DNA of 64,000 nt from Desmodus rotundus (taxonomy: Eukaryota; Chordata; Mammalia; Chiroptera; Phyllostomidae), in NCBI RefSeq assembly GCF_022682495.2, contig NW_026527258.1, positions 248,001-312,000 on the forward strand, given 5' to 3'. This document shows, in pieces, positions 38,707-52,969 of this stretch. The translations under genes and the position numbers were made by a program. The notes below the pieces were generated by a model, which was not told the DNA's origin, did no database searches, and saw only the letters and a list, made by a program, of their open reading frames with translations. Within the stretch, counting starts at the first letter, position 1, and every line of letters begins with the position of its first letter.

Positions 38707-40747
38707 TTGAAAGCTGGCAAGGACTCGGGAATGAACATGTTCCTGAGAAGTGGCTTTAAGCATGAACGCAGCACTCGATCAATGTGTTCATATCAGCTGA
38801 AGTGGAAATGAGTGCCTTGTACCCTATCACACAACCTCTTCAGAACTTATGATCAGCTATTTTGCTCTCTTATCATTTCCCTTGCTGTGTTTGAGTCCAA
38901 CGATCTACAGAATCACTTTCTCGTCATCCACGGACTCAAAGAGAGTACAGGACTATGACTGCTACGAAGTGCACTATCTTCTATGACACACTTTCCTCGA
39001 CCGGCGGCCGTCATCTACCTATAGCCCTAGCCCTAAGCCTACATGTAACATTAGCCCAAACCATCATCCTAACCCTAACCCTACTCTTATCCCTAACCCT
39101 ACCCCTCACCCAAACCCGAACCCAATCCACAAACCGAACCCTAACCTTATCCCTAACCCTAATAATAAAGCTAATCCTAACCATATCCCGTATGCTAGCC
39201 CTAACCCTAACTCTATCTTGAAACAGAAGTCGTCTCATATATCGGAGCTGTGGGTGTTGTTCTAACCAAAATGCTCCTGACATCATTTTCCATCAGGAGT
39301 GAATGAGCTGGGGCATAGCAGTATCTGAACGTTTCAGGACAGTGAGCTGCGAGTGTGGGGTTTTCGCCCCTCTATTTTTTCCTTGAAAAACTCACAGTCC
39401 GACGATTTCCTGCAAGTACTGACTAGTATGTCTTGTGGATAAAACTGTTACTCGAACGTACATATGCACATGAAGCTCACAGTCCATAGAGTCTATGCGG
39501 CTGAATTTCCTTCTCAGAGAACAGCAAGGATTTCATGGAAAGCTGCCACACGACCAGGGAATCAGGATGTTTCACACAAGTGCCTTATTGGAAAAATTCA
39601 TGTCCAGCGGGAAACACTAGGTCAATGGACTCGTTTCTGTAGAGTGCGAAATGTATGGGGTGCCGATATAACCGACCGATTTGGCCAATCATTCCAATTT
39701 GTTTTCCGTATGATCACCTAGGCGGTAACTTTGCTAGGCAAAGAGTTCAGGGATCACGTTCCCCCAGACAAAGGAATGAACGGGAGCACAGGACTACGCC
39801 AACTATGAACTACAGTCAGCTTGGCTACCACTGTTTTCGCCAAATTATGCGTTCTGGGAGGAAAGCGTATCCGGGCGTTGGAAGGCCGCTAGGCCATGCT
39901 ACGTGACTTGGACTCCAAGGCTCTGAAGATCTAAGGCAATATGGATCTCAGAGGACCCTGCGGGGCTCCCAGTGGAAGATAATACATTGGGAAAGTTGTG
40001 TTTTCTCCTCAACATCACCCGGGAATAAACCTATTTCGTAGGAACCGGGTTTTTTTAGCCAAAGCCGTCTCAGCGTGGAACGTCTTCTGAATGTTCTCTT
40101 TTCAGTAGTAGATGGAATGGGAGACTAAGGGTGTAGCCTAGGAAACACACGGAGACTACTACGTCCCTTGGACTCCACCCGTTCGTGAAGCATTAAGGGA
40201 CGAACAAGCTAAACGTACACCATGGGCCTAGCAGGGCATTCATTCCACTCTGAGAATACAGCAGTGAAGACTTTGCGCTCCCCTGCGTCATTCAGCAATT
40301 ATAGGAACTCGTGCGAAAAGTGTTTTCCACAAAAGCCATCCACACTATTTGACGTGTTATCAATGTTCTCATTTCAGTAGGGGATGAAAGCAGTGGTGTG
40401 CCACATAGTGCGTACACTTGTCAGCATCCCGTCGAAGTACCTTGCTGCAGTGTAGGATCTCTGGCTCGTGTCATAGCCCAAGAGCTACTGAAATGATTTC
40501 CCTTCAGCAAAGGAGGGAATGCCAGCATAGCACTTTGTGATCCTTGAAGGGGGATGAGCTTCCACAGTAGAGTTTTCTCCTAGGTACTTTTCGCATCCGA
40601 AAAGCGTAGTCCCAAGAAGAAGAGAAGGAACGGCCTAGTTCCTCACTTTGACCATACAGTGTTTTCGACGCAGAAACGCATGTGAAGCTAGCAGTCCCCT
40701 TACTCTATTCGAGTGAACGTCTCGGACACAGCACATGAGTCAACGGT
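38707..40747 (+). repeat. Monomer 20 (2041 bp)
   Basis: Hexamer block 39025-39216, with private CTAACCTTATCC near 39144; motif 40034. First copy with the right-domain markers ATCCGGGCG and GAGGACCC. Keeps the CCACAAACC variant of monomer 19. G to A at 40147. Confidence 0.97.
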
Positions 40748-42788
40748 TTGAAAGCTGGCAAGGACTCGGGAATGAACATGTTCCTGAGAAGTGGCTTTAA
40801 GCATGAACGCAGCACTCGATCAATGTGTTCATATCAGCTGAAGTGGAAATGAGTGCCTTGTACCCTATCACACAACCTCTTCAGAACTTATGATCAGCTA
40901 TTTTGCTCTCTTATCATTTCCCTTGCTGTGTTTGAGTCCAACGATCTACAGAATCACTTTCTCGTCATCCACGGACTCAAAGAGAGTACAGGACTATGAC
41001 TGCTACGAAGTGCACTATCTTCTATGACACACTTTCCTCGACCGGCGGCCGTCATCTACCTATAGCCCTAGCCCTAAGCCTACATGTAACATTAGCCCAA
41101 ACCATCATCCTAACCCTAACCCTACTCTTATCCCTAACCCTACCCCTCACCCAAACCCGAACCCAATCCCCAAACCGAACCCTAACCCTATCCCTAACCC
41201 TAATAATAAAGCTAATCCTAACCATATCCCGTATGCTAGCCCTAACCCTAACTCTATCTTGAAACAGAAGTCGTCTCATATATCGGAGCTGTGGGTGTTG
41301 TTCTAACCAAAATGCTCCTGACATCATTTTCCATCAGGAGTGAATGAGCTGGGGCATAGCAGTATCTGAACGTTTCAGGACAGTGAGCTGCGAGTGTGGG
41401 GTTTTCGCCCCTCTATTTTTTCCTTGAAAAACTCACAGTCCGACGATTTCCTGCAAGTACTGACTAGTATGTCTTGTGGATAAAACTGTTACTCGAACGT
41501 ACATATGCACATGAAGCTCACAGTCCATAGAGTCTATGCGGCTGAATTTCCTTCTCAGAGAACAGCAAGGATTTCATGGAAAGCTGCCACACGACCAGGG
41601 AATCAGGATGTTTCACACAAGTGCCTTATTGGAAAAATTCATGTCCAGCGGGAAACACTAGGTCAATGGACTCGTTTCTGTAGAGTGCGAAATGTATGGG
41701 GTGCCGATATAACCGACCGATTTGGCCAATCATTCCAATTTGTTTTCCGTATGATCACCTAGGCGGTAACTTTGCTAGGCAAAGAGTTCAGGGATCACGT
41801 TCCCCCAGACAAAGGAATGAACGGGAGCACAGGACTACGCCAACTATGAACTACAGTCAGCTTGGCTACCACTGTTTTCGCCAAATTATGCGTTCTGGGA
41901 GGAAAGCGTATCCGGGCGTTGGAAGGCCGCTAGGCCATGCTACGTGACTTGGACTCCAAGGCTCTGAAGATCTAAGGCAATATGGATCTCAGAGGACCCT
42001 GCGGGGCTCCCAGTGGAAGATAATACATTGGGAAAGTTGTGTTTTCTCCTCAACATCACCCGGGAATAAACCTATTTCGTAGGAACCGGGTTTTTTTAGC
42101 CAAAGCCGTCTCAGCGTGGAACGTCTTCTGAATGTTCTCTTTTCAGTAGTAGATGGAATGGGAGACTAAGGGTGTAGCCTAGGAAACGCACGGAGACTAC
42201 TACGTCCCTTGGACTCCACCCGTTCGTGAAGCATTAAGGGACGAACAAGCTAAACGTACACCATGGGCCTAGCAGGGCATTCATTCCACTCTGAGAATAC
42301 AGCAGTGAAGACTTTGCGCTCCCCTGCGTCATTCAGCAATTATAGGAACTCGTGCGTAAAGTGTTTTCCACAAAAGCCATCCACACTATTTGACGTGTTA
42401 TCAATGTTCTCATTTCAGTAGGGGATGAAAGCAGTGGTGTGCCACATAGTGCGTACACTTGTCAGCATCCCGTCGAAGTACCTTGCTGCATTGTAGGATC
42501 TCTGGCTCGTGTCATAGCCCAAGAGCTACTGAAATGATTTCCCTTCAGCAAAGGAGGGAATGCCAGCATAGCACTTTGTGATCCTTGAAGGGGGATGAGC
42601 TTCCACAGTAGAGTTTTCTCCTAGGTACTTTTCGCATCCGAAAAGCGTAGTCCCAAGAAGAAGAGAAGGAACGGCCTAGTTTCTCACTTTGACCATACAG
42701 TGTTTTCGACGCAGAAACGCATGTGAAGCTAGCAGTCCCCTTACTCTATTCGAGTGAACGTCTCGGACACAGCACATGAGTCAACGGT
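40748..42788 (+). repeat. Monomer 21 (2041 bp)
   Basis: Hexamer block 41066-41257; motif 42075. Private CGTGCGTAAAG near 42354 and TAGTTTCTCAC near 42679. Carries CTGCATTGTAGG, shared with monomers 24, 25, 27 and 29. Confidence 0.97.
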
Positions 42789-44817
42789 TTGAAAGCTGGC
42801 AAGGACTCGGGAATGAACATGTTCCTGAGAAGTGGCTTTAAGCATGAACGCAGCACTCGATCAATGTGTTCATATCAGCTGAAGTGGAAATGAGTGCCTT
42901 GTACCCTATCACACAACCTCTTCAGAACTTATGATCAGCTATTTTGCTCTCTTATCATTTCCCTTGCTGTGTTTGAGTCCAACGATCTACAGAATCACTT
43001 TCTCGTCATCCACGGACTCAAAGAGAGTACAGGACTATGACTGCTACGAAGTGCACTATCTTCTATGACACACTTTCCTCGACCGGCGGCCGTCATCTAC
43101 CTATAGCCCTAGCCCTAAGCCTACATGTAACATTAGCCCAAACCATCATCCTAACCCTAACCCTACTCTTATCCCTAACCCTACCCCTCACCCAAACCCG
43201 AACCCAATCCCCAAACCGAACCCTAACCCTAATAATAAAGCTAATCCTAACCATATCCCGTATGCTAGCCCTAACCCTAACTCTATCTTGAAACAGAAGT
43301 CGTCTCATATATCGGAGCTGTGGGTGTTGTTCTAACCAAAATGCTCCTGACATCATTTTCCATCAGGAGTGAATGAGCTGGGGCATAGCAGTATCTGAAC
43401 GTTTCAGGACAGTGAGCTGCGAGTGTGGGGTTTTCGCCCCTCTATTTTTTCCTTGAAAAACTCACAGTCCGACGATTTCCTGCAAGTACTGACTAGTATG
43501 TCTTGTGGATAAAACTGTTACTCGAACGTACATATGCACAGGAAGCTCACAGTCCATAGAGTCTATGCGGCTGAATTTCCTTCTCAGAGAACAGCAAGGA
43601 TTTCATGGAAAGCTGCCACACGACCAGGGAATCAGGATGTTTCACACAAGTGCCTTATTGGAAAAATTCATGTCCAGCGGGAAACACTAGGTCAATGGAC
43701 TCGTTTCTGTAGAGTGCGAAATGTATGGGGTGCCGATATAACCGACCGATTTGGCCAATCATTCCCATTTGTTTTCTGTATGATCACCTAGGCGGTAACT
43801 TTGCTAGGCAAAGAGTTCAGGGATCACGTTCCCCCAGACAAAGGAATGAACGGGAGCACAGGACTACGCCAACTATGAACTACAGTCAGCTTGGCTACCA
43901 CTGTTTTCGCCAAATTATGCGTTCTGGGAGGAAAGCGTATCCGGACGTTGGAAAGCCGCTAGGCCATGCTACGTGACTTGGACTCCAAGGCTCTGAAGAT
44001 CTAAGGCAATATGGATCTCAGAGGACCCTGCGGGGCTCCCAGTGGAAGATAATACATTGGGAAAGTTGTGTTTTCTCCTCAACATCACCCGGGAATAAAC
44101 CTATTTCGTAGGAACCGGGTTTTTTTAGCCAAAGCCGTCTCAGCGTGGAACGTCTTCTGAATGTTCTCTTTTCAGTAGTAGATGGAATGGGAGACTAAGG
44201 GTGTAGCCTAGGAAACGCACGGAGACTACTACGTCCCTTGGACTCCACCCGTTCGTGAAGCATTAAGGGACGAACAAGCTAAACGTACACCATGGGCCTA
44301 GCAGGGCATTCATTCCACTCTGAGAATACAGCAGTGAAGACTTTGCGCTCCCCTGCGTCATTCAGCAATTATAGGAACTCGTGCGAAAAGTGTTTTCCAC
44401 AAAAGCCATCCACACTATTTGACGTGTTATCAATGTTCTCATTTCAGTAGGGGATGAAAGCAGTGGTGTGCCACATAGTGCGTACACTTGTCAGCATCCC
44501 GTCGAAGTACCTTGCTGCAGTGTAGGATCTCTGGCTCGTGTCATAGCCCAAGAGCTACTGAAATGATTTCCCTTCAGCAAAGGAGGGAATGCCAGCATAG
44601 CACTTTGTGATCCTTGAAGGGGGATGAGCTTCCACAGTAGAGTTTTCTCCTAGGTACTTTTCGCATCCGAAAAGCGTAGTCCCAAGAAGAAGAGAAGGAA
44701 CGGCCTAGTTCCTCACTTTGACCATACAGTGTTTTCGACGCAGAAACGCATGTGAAGCTAGCAGTCCCCTTACTCTATTCGAGTGAATGTCTCGGACACA
44801 GCACATGAGTCAACGGT
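42789..44817 (+). repeat. Monomer 22 (2029 bp, 12-bp deletion subtype)
   Basis: Hexamer block 43107-43286; motif 44104. Private GCACAGGAAGC near 43538. Keeps the left-domain CCGGACG base although it has GAGGACCC, so it is mosaic. Confidence 0.97.
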
Positions 44818-46858
44818 TTGAAAGCTGGCAAGGACTCGGGAATGAACATGTTCCTGAGAAGTGGCTTTAAGCATGAACGCAGCACTCGATCAATGTGTTC
44901 ATATCAGCTGAAGTGGAAATGAGTGCCTTGTACCCTATCACACAACCTCTTCAGAACTTATGATCAGCTATTTTGCTCTCTTATCATTTCCCTTGCTGTG
45001 TTTGAGTCCAACGATCTACAGAATCACTTTCTCGTCATCCACGGACTCAAAGATAGTACAGGACTATGACTGCTACGAAGTGCACTATCTTCTATGACAC
45101 ACTTTCCTCGACCGGCGGCCGTCATCTACCTATAGCCCTAGCCCTAAGCCTACATGTAACATTAGCCCAAACCATCATCCTAACCCTAACCCTACTCTTA
45201 TCCCTAACCCTACCCCTCACCCAAACCCGAACCCAATCCCCAAACCGAACCCTAACCCTATCCCTAACCCTAATAATAAAGCTAATCCTAACCATATCCC
45301 GTATGCTAGCCCTAACCCTAACTCTATCTTGAAACAGAAGTCGTCTCATATATCGGAGCTGTGGGTGTTGTTCTAACCAAAATGCTCCTGACATCATTTT
45401 CCATCAGGAGTGAATGAGCTGGGGCATAGCAGTATCTGAACGTTTCAGGACAGTGAGCTGCGAGTGTGGGGTTTTCGCCCCTCTATTTTTTCCTTGAAAA
45501 ACTCACAGTCCGACGATTTCCTACAAGTACTGACTAGTATGTCTTGTGGATAAAACTGTTACTCGAACGTACATATGCACATGAAGCTCACAGTCCATAG
45601 AGTCTATGCGGCTGAATTTCCTTCTCAGAGAACAGCAAGGATTTCATGGAAAGCTGCCACACGACCAGGGAATCAGGATGTTTCACACAAGTGCCTTATT
45701 GGAAAAATTCATGTCCAGCGGGAAACACTAGGTCAATGGACTCGTTTCTGTAGAGTGCGAAATGTATGGGGTGCCGATATAACCGACCGATTTGGCCAAT
45801 CATTCCCATTTGTTTTCCGTATGATCACCTAGGCGGTAACTTTGCTAGGCAAAGAGTTCAGGGATCACGTTCCCCCAGACAAAGGAATGAACGGGAGCAC
45901 AGGACTACGCCAACTATGAACTACAGTCAGCTTGGCTACCACTGTTTTCGCCAAATTATGCGTTCTGGGAGGAAAGCGTATCCGGGCGTTGGAAGGCCGC
46001 TAGGCCATGCTACGTGACTTGGACTCCAAGGCTCTGAAGATCTAAGGCAATATGGATCTCAGAGGACCCTGCGGGGCTCCCAGTGGAAGATAATACGTTG
46101 GGAAAGTTGTGTTTTCTCCTCAACATCACCCGGGAATAAACCTATTTCGTAGGAACCGGGTTTTTTTAGCCAAAGCCGTCTCAGCGTGGAACGTCTTCTG
46201 AATGTTCTCTTTTCAGTAGTAGATGGAATGGGAGACTAAGGGTGTAGCCTAGGAAACGCACGGAGTCTACTACGTCCCTTGGACTCCACCCGTTCGTGAA
46301 GCATTAAGGGACGAACAAGCTAAACGTACACCATGGGCCTAGCAGGGCATTCATTCCACTCTGAGAATACAGCAGTGAAGACTTTGCGCTCCCCTGCGTC
46401 ATTCAGCAATTATAGGAACTCGTGCGAAAAGAGTTTTCCACAAAAGCCATCCACACTATTTGACGTGTTATCAATGTTCTCATTTCAGTAGGGGATGAAA
46501 GCAGTGGTGTGCCACATAGTGCGTACACTTGTCAGCATCCCGTCGAAGTACCTTGCTGCAGTGTAGGATCTCTGGCTCGTGTCATAGCCCAAGAGCTACT
46601 GAAATGATTTCCCTTCAGCAAAGGAGGGAATGCCAGCATAGCACTTTGTGATCCTTGAAGGGGGATGAGCTTCCACAGTAGAGTTTTCTCCTAGGTACTT
46701 TTCGCATCCGAAAAGCGTAGTCCCAAGAAGAAGAGAAGGAACGGCCTAGTTCCTCACTTTGACCATACAGTGTTTTCGACGCAGAAACGCATGTGAAGCT
46801 AGCAGTCCCCTTACTCTATTCGAGTGAATGTCTCGGACACAGCACATGAGTCAACGGT
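44818..46858 (+). repeat. Monomer 23 (2041 bp)
   Basis: Hexamer block 45136-45327; motif 46145. Shares AAAGATAGTAC near 45051 with monomer 25. Private TTCCTACAAG near 45521, AATACGTTGG near 46095 and GGAGTCTAC near 46264. Confidence 0.97.
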
Positions 46859-48887
46859 TTGAAAGCTGGCAAGGACTCGGGAATGAACATGTTCCTGAGA
46901 AGTGGCTTTAAGCATGAACGCAGCACTCGATCAATGTGTTCATATCAGCTGAAGTGGAAATGAGTGCCTTGTACCCTATCACACAACCTCTTCAGAACTT
47001 ATGATCAGCTATTTTGCTCTCTTATCATTTCCCTTGCTGTGTTTGAGTCCAACGATCTACAGAATCACTTTCTCGTCATCCACGGACTCAAAGAGAGTAC
47101 AGGACTATGACTGCTACGAAGTGCACTATCTTCTATGACACACTTTCCTCGACCGGCGGCCGTCATCTACCTATAGCCCTAGCCCTAAGCCTACATGTAA
47201 CATTAGCCCAAACCATCATCCTAACCCTAACCCTACTCTTATCCCTAACCCTACCCCTCACCCTAACCCGAACCCAATCCCCAAACAGAACCCTAACCCT
47301 AATAATAAAGCTAATCCTAACCATATCCCGTATGCTAGCCCTAACCCTAACTCTATCTTGAAACAGAAGTCGTCTCATATATCGGAGCTGTGGGTGTTGT
47401 TCTAACCAAAATGCTCCTGAAATCATTTTCCATCAGGAGTGAATGAGCTGGGGCATAGCAGTATCTGAACGTTTCAGGACAGTGAGCTGCGAGTGTGGGG
47501 TTTTCGCCCCTCTATTTTTTCCTTGAAAAACTCACAGTCCGACGATTTCCTGCAAGTACTGACTAGTATGTCTTGTGGATAAAACTGTTACTCGAACGTA
47601 CATATGCACATGAAGCTCACAGTCCATAGAGTCTATGCGGCTGAATTTCCTTCTCAGAGAACAGCAAGGATTTCATGGAAAGCTGCCACACGACCAGGGA
47701 ATCAGGATGTTTCACACAAGTGCCTTATTGGAAAAATTCATGTCCAGCGGGAAACACTAGGTCAATGGACTAGTTTCTGTAGAGTGCGAAATGTATGGGG
47801 TGCCGATATAACCGACCGATTTGGCCAATCATTCCAATTTGTTTTCTGTATGATCACCTAGGCGGTAACTTTGCTAGGCAAAGAGTTCAGGGATCACGTT
47901 CCCCCAGACAAAGGAATGAACGGGAGCACAGGACTACGCCAACTATGAACTACAGTCAGCTTGGCTACCACTGTTTTCGCCAAATTATGCGTTCTGGGAG
48001 GAAAGCGTATCCGGGCGTTGGAAGGCCGCTAGGCCATGCTACGTGACTTGGACTCCAAGGCTCTGAAGATCTAAGGCAATATGGATCTCAGAGGACCCTG
48101 CGGGGCTCCCAGTGGAAGATAATACATTGGGAAAGTTGTGTTTTCTCCTCAACATCACCCGGGAATAAACCTATTTCGTAGGAACCGGGTTTTTTTAGCC
48201 AAAGCCGTCTCAGCGTGGAACGTCTTCTGAATGTTCTCTTTTCAGTAGTAGATGGAATGGGAGACTAAGGGTGTAGCCTAGGAAACGCACGGAGACTACT
48301 ACGTCCCTTGGACTCCACCCGTTCGTGAAGCATTAAGGGACGAACAAGCTAAACGTACACCATGGGCCTAGCAGGGCATTCATTCCACTCTGAGAATACA
48401 GCAGTGAAGACTTTGCGCTCCCCTGCGTCATTCAGCAATTATAGGAACTCGTGCGAAAAGTGTTTTCCACAAAAGCCATCCACACTATTTGACGTGTTAT
48501 CAATGTTCTCATTTCAGTAGGGGATGAAAGCAGTGGTGTGCCACATAGTGCGTACACTTGTCAGCATCCCGTCGAAGTACCTTGCTGCATTGTAGGATCT
48601 CTGGCTCGTGTCATAGCCCAAGAGCTACTGAAATGATTTCCCTTCAGCAAAGGAGGGAATGCCAGCATAGCACTTTGTGATCCTTGAAGGGGGATGAGCT
48701 TCCACAGTAGAGTTTTCTCCTAGGTACTTTTCGCATCCGAAAAGCGTAGTCCCAAGAAGAAGAGAAGGAACGGCCTAGGTCCTCACTTTGACCATACAGT
48801 GTTTTCGACGCAGAAACGCATGTGAAGCTAGCAGTCCCCTTACTCTATTCGAGTGAATGTCTCGGACACAGCACATGAGTCAACGGT
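46859..48887 (+). repeat. Monomer 24 (2029 bp, 12-bp deletion subtype)
   Basis: Hexamer block 47177-47356, with CCAAACAGAACC shared only with monomer 29; motif 48174. Private GGACTAGTTTC near 47769 and CCTAGGTCC near 48777. Confidence 0.97.
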
Positions 48888-50928
48888 TTGAAAGCTGGCA
48901 AGGACTCGGGAATGAACATGTTCCTGAGAAGTGGCTTTAAGCATGAACGCAGCACTCGATCAATGTGTTCATATCAGCTGAAGTGGAAATGAGTGCCTTG
49001 TACCCTATCACACAACCTCTTCAGAACTTATGATCAGCTATTTTGCTCTCTTATCATTTCCCTTGCTGTGTTTGAGTCCAACGATCTACAGAATCACTTT
49101 CTCGTCATCCACGGACTCAAAGATAGTACAGGACTATGACTGCTACGAAGTGCACTATCTTCTATGACACACTTTCCTCGACCGGCGGCCGTCATCTACC
49201 TATAGCCCTAGCCCTAAGCCTACATGTAACATTAGCCCAAACCATCATCCTAACCCTAACCCTACTCTTATCCCTAACCCTACCCCTCACCCAAACCCGA
49301 ACCCAATCCCCAAACCGAACCCTAACCCTATCCCTAACCCTAATAATAAAGCTAATCCTAACCATATCCCGTATGCTAGCCCTAACCCTAACTCTATCTT
49401 GAAACAGAAGTCGTCTCATATATCGGAGCTGTGGGTGTTGTTCTAACCAAAATGCTCCTGACATCATTTTCCATCAGGAGTGAATGAGCTGGGGCATAGC
49501 AGTATCTGAACGTTTCAGGACAGTGAGCTGCGAGTGTGGGGTTTTCGCCCCTCTATTTTTTCCTTGAAAAACTCACAGTCCGACGATTTCCTGCAAGTAC
49601 TGACTAGTATGTCTTGTGGATAAAACTGTTACTCGAACGTACATATGCACATGAAGCTCACAGTCCATAGAGTCTATGCGGCTGAATTTCCTTCTCAGAG
49701 AACAGCAAGGATTTCATGGAAAGCTGCCACACGACCAGGGAATCAGGATGTTTCACACAAGTGCCTTATTGGAAAAATTCATGTCCAGCGGGAAACACTA
49801 GGTCAATGGACTCGTTTCTGTAGAGTGCGAAATGTATGGGGTGCCGATATAACCGACCGATTTGGCCAATCATTCCAATTTGTTTTCTGTATGATCACCT
49901 AGGCGGTAACTTTGCTAGGCAAAGAGTTCAGGGATCACGTTCCCCCAGACAAAGGAATGAACGGGAGCACAGGACTACGCCAACTATGAACTACAGTCAG
50001 CTTGGCTACCACTGTTTTCGCCAAATTATGCGTTCTGGGAGGAAAGCGTATCCGGGCGTTGGAAGGCCGCTAGGCCATGCTACGTGACTTGGACTCCAAG
50101 GCTCTGAAGATCTAAGGCAATATGGATCTCAGAGGACCCTGCGGGGCTCCCAGTGGAAGATAATACATTGGGAAAGTTGTGTTTTCTCCTCAACATCACC
50201 CGGGAATAAACCTATTTCGTAGGAACCGGGTTTTTTTAGCCAAAGCCGTCTCAGCGTGGAACGTCTTCTGAATGTTCTCTTTTCAGTAGTAGATGGAATG
50301 GGAGACTAAGGGTGTAGCCTAGGAAACGCACGGAGACTACTACGTCCCTTGGACTCCACCCGTTCGTGAAGCATTAAGGGACGAACAAGCTAAACGTACA
50401 CCATGGGCCTAGCAGGGCATTCATTCCACTCTGAGAATACAGCAGTGAAGACTTTGCGCTCCCCTGCGTCATTCAGCAATTATAGGAACTCGTGCGAAAA
50501 GTGTTTTCCACAAAAGCCATCCACACTATTTGACGTGTTATCAATGTTCTCATTTCAGTAGGGGATGAAAGCAGTGGTGTGCCACATAGTGTGTACACTT
50601 GTCAGCATCCCGTCGAAGTACCTTGCTGCATTGTAGGATCTCTGGCTCGTGTCATAGCCCAAGAGCTACTGAAATGATTTCCCTTCAGCAAAGGAGGGAA
50701 TGCCAGCATAGCACTTTGTGATCCTTGAAGGGGGATGAGCTTCCACAGTAGAGTTTTCTCCTAGGTACTTTTCGCATCCGAAAAGCGTAGTCCCAAGAAG
50801 AAGAGAAGGAACGGCCTAGTTCCTCACTTTGACCATACAGTGTTTTCGACGCAGAAACGCATGTGAAGCTAGCAGTCCCCTTACTCTATTCGAGTGAATG
50901 TCTCGGACACAGCACATGAGTCAACGGT
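48888..50928 (+). repeat. Monomer 25 (2041 bp)
   Basis: Hexamer block 49206-49397; motif 50215. Shares AAAGATAGTAC with monomer 23. CpG transition to GTGTGTACAC at about 50592. Confidence 0.97.
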
Positions 50929-52969
50929 TTGAAAGCTGGCAAGGACTCGGGAATGAACATGTTCCTGAGAAGTGGCTTTAAGCATGAACGCAGCACTCGA
51001 TCAATGTGTTCATATCAGCTGAAGTGGAAATGAGTGCCTTGTACCCTATCACACAACCTCTTCAGAACTTATGATCAGCTATTTTGCTCTCTTATCATTT
51101 CCCTTGCTGTGTTTGAGTCCAACGATCTACAGAATCACTTTCTCGTCATCCACGGACTCAAAGAGAGTACAGGACTATGACTGCTACGAAGTGCACTATC
51201 TTCTATGACACACTTTCCTCGACCGGCGGCCGTCATCTACCTATAGCCCTAGCCCTAAGCCTACATGTAACATTAGCCCAAACCATCATCCTAACCCTAA
51301 CCCTACTCTTATCCCTAACCCTACCCCTCACCCAAACCCGAACCCAATCCCCAAACCGAACCCTAACCCTATCCCTAACCCTAATAATAAAGCTAATCCT
51401 AACCATATCCCGTATGCTAGCCCTAACCCTAACTCTATCTTGAAACAGAAGTCGTCTCATATATCGGAGCTGTGGGTGTTGTTCTAACCAAAATGCTCCT
51501 GAAATCATTTTCCATCAGGAGTGAATGAGCTGGGGCATAGCAGTATCTGAACGTTTCAGGACAGTGAGCTGCGAGTGTGGGGTTTTCGCCCCTCTATTTT
51601 TTCCTTGAAAAACTCACAGTCCGACGATTTCCTGCAAGTACTGACTAGTATGTCTTGTGGATAAAACTGTTACTCGAACGTACATATGCACATGAAGCTC
51701 ACAGTCCATAGAGTCTATGCGGCTGAATTTCCTTCTCAGAGAACAGCAAGGATTTCATGGAAAGCTGCCACACGACCAGGGAATCAGGATGTTTCACACA
51801 AGTGCCTTATTGGAAAAATTCATGTCCAGCGGGAAACACTAGGTCAATGGACTCGTTTCTGTAGAGTGCGAAATGTATGGGGTGCCGATATAACCGACCG
51901 ATTTGGCCAATCATTCCCATTTGTTTTCTGTATGATCACCTAGGCGGTAACTTTGCTAGGCAAAGAGTTCAGGGATCACGTTCCCCCAGACAAAGGAATG
52001 AACGGGAGCACAGGACTACGCCAACTATGAACTACAGTCAGCTTGGCTACCACTGTTTTCGCCAAATTATGCGTTCTGGGAGGAAAGCGTATCCGGGCGT
52101 TGGAAGGCCGCTAGGCCATGCTACGTGACTTGGACTCCAAGGCTCTGAAGATCTAAGGCAATATGGATCTCAGAGGACCCTGCGGGGCTCCCAGTGGAAG
52201 ATAATACATTGGGAAAGTTGTGTTTTCTCCTCAACATCACCCGGGAATAAACCTATTTCGTAGGAACCGGGTTTTTTTAGCCAAAGCCGTCTCAGCGTGG
52301 AACGTCTTCTGAATGTTCTCTTTTCAGTAGTAGATGGAATGGGAGACTAAGGGTGTAGCCTAGGAAACGCACGGAGACTACTACGTCCCTTGGACTCCAC
52401 CCGTTCGTGAAGCATTAAGGGACGAACAAGCTAAACGTACACCATGGGCCTAGCAGGGCATTCATTCCACTCTGAGAATACAGCAGTGAAGACTTTGCGC
52501 TCCCCTGCGTCATTCAGCAATTATAGGAACTCGTGCGAAAAGTGTTTTCCACAAAAGCCATCCACACTATTTGACGTGTTATCAATGTTCTCATTTCAGT
52601 AGGGGATGAAAGCAGTGGTGTGCCACATAGTGCGTACACTTGTCAGCATCCCGTCGAAGTACCTTGCTGCAGTGTAGGATCTCTGGCTCGTGTCATAGCC
52701 CAAGAGCTACTGAAATGATTTCCCTTCAGCAAAGGAGGGAATGCCAGCATAGCACTTTGTGATCCTTGAAGGGGGATGAGCTTCCACAGTAGAGTTTTCT
52801 CCTAGGTACTTTTCGCATCCGAAAAGCGTAGTCCCAAGAAGAAGAGAAGGAACGGCCTAGTTCCTCACTTTGACCATACAGTGTTTTCGACGCAGAAACG
52901 CATGTGAAGCTAGCAGTCCCCTTACTCTATTCGAGTGAATGTCTCGGACACAGCACATGAGTCAACGGT
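50929..52969 (+). repeat. Monomer 26 (2041 bp)
   Basis: Hexamer block 51247-51438; motif 52256. CATTCCCATTTG variant near 51914, shared with monomers 22, 23, 28, 30 and 31. Confidence 0.97.
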
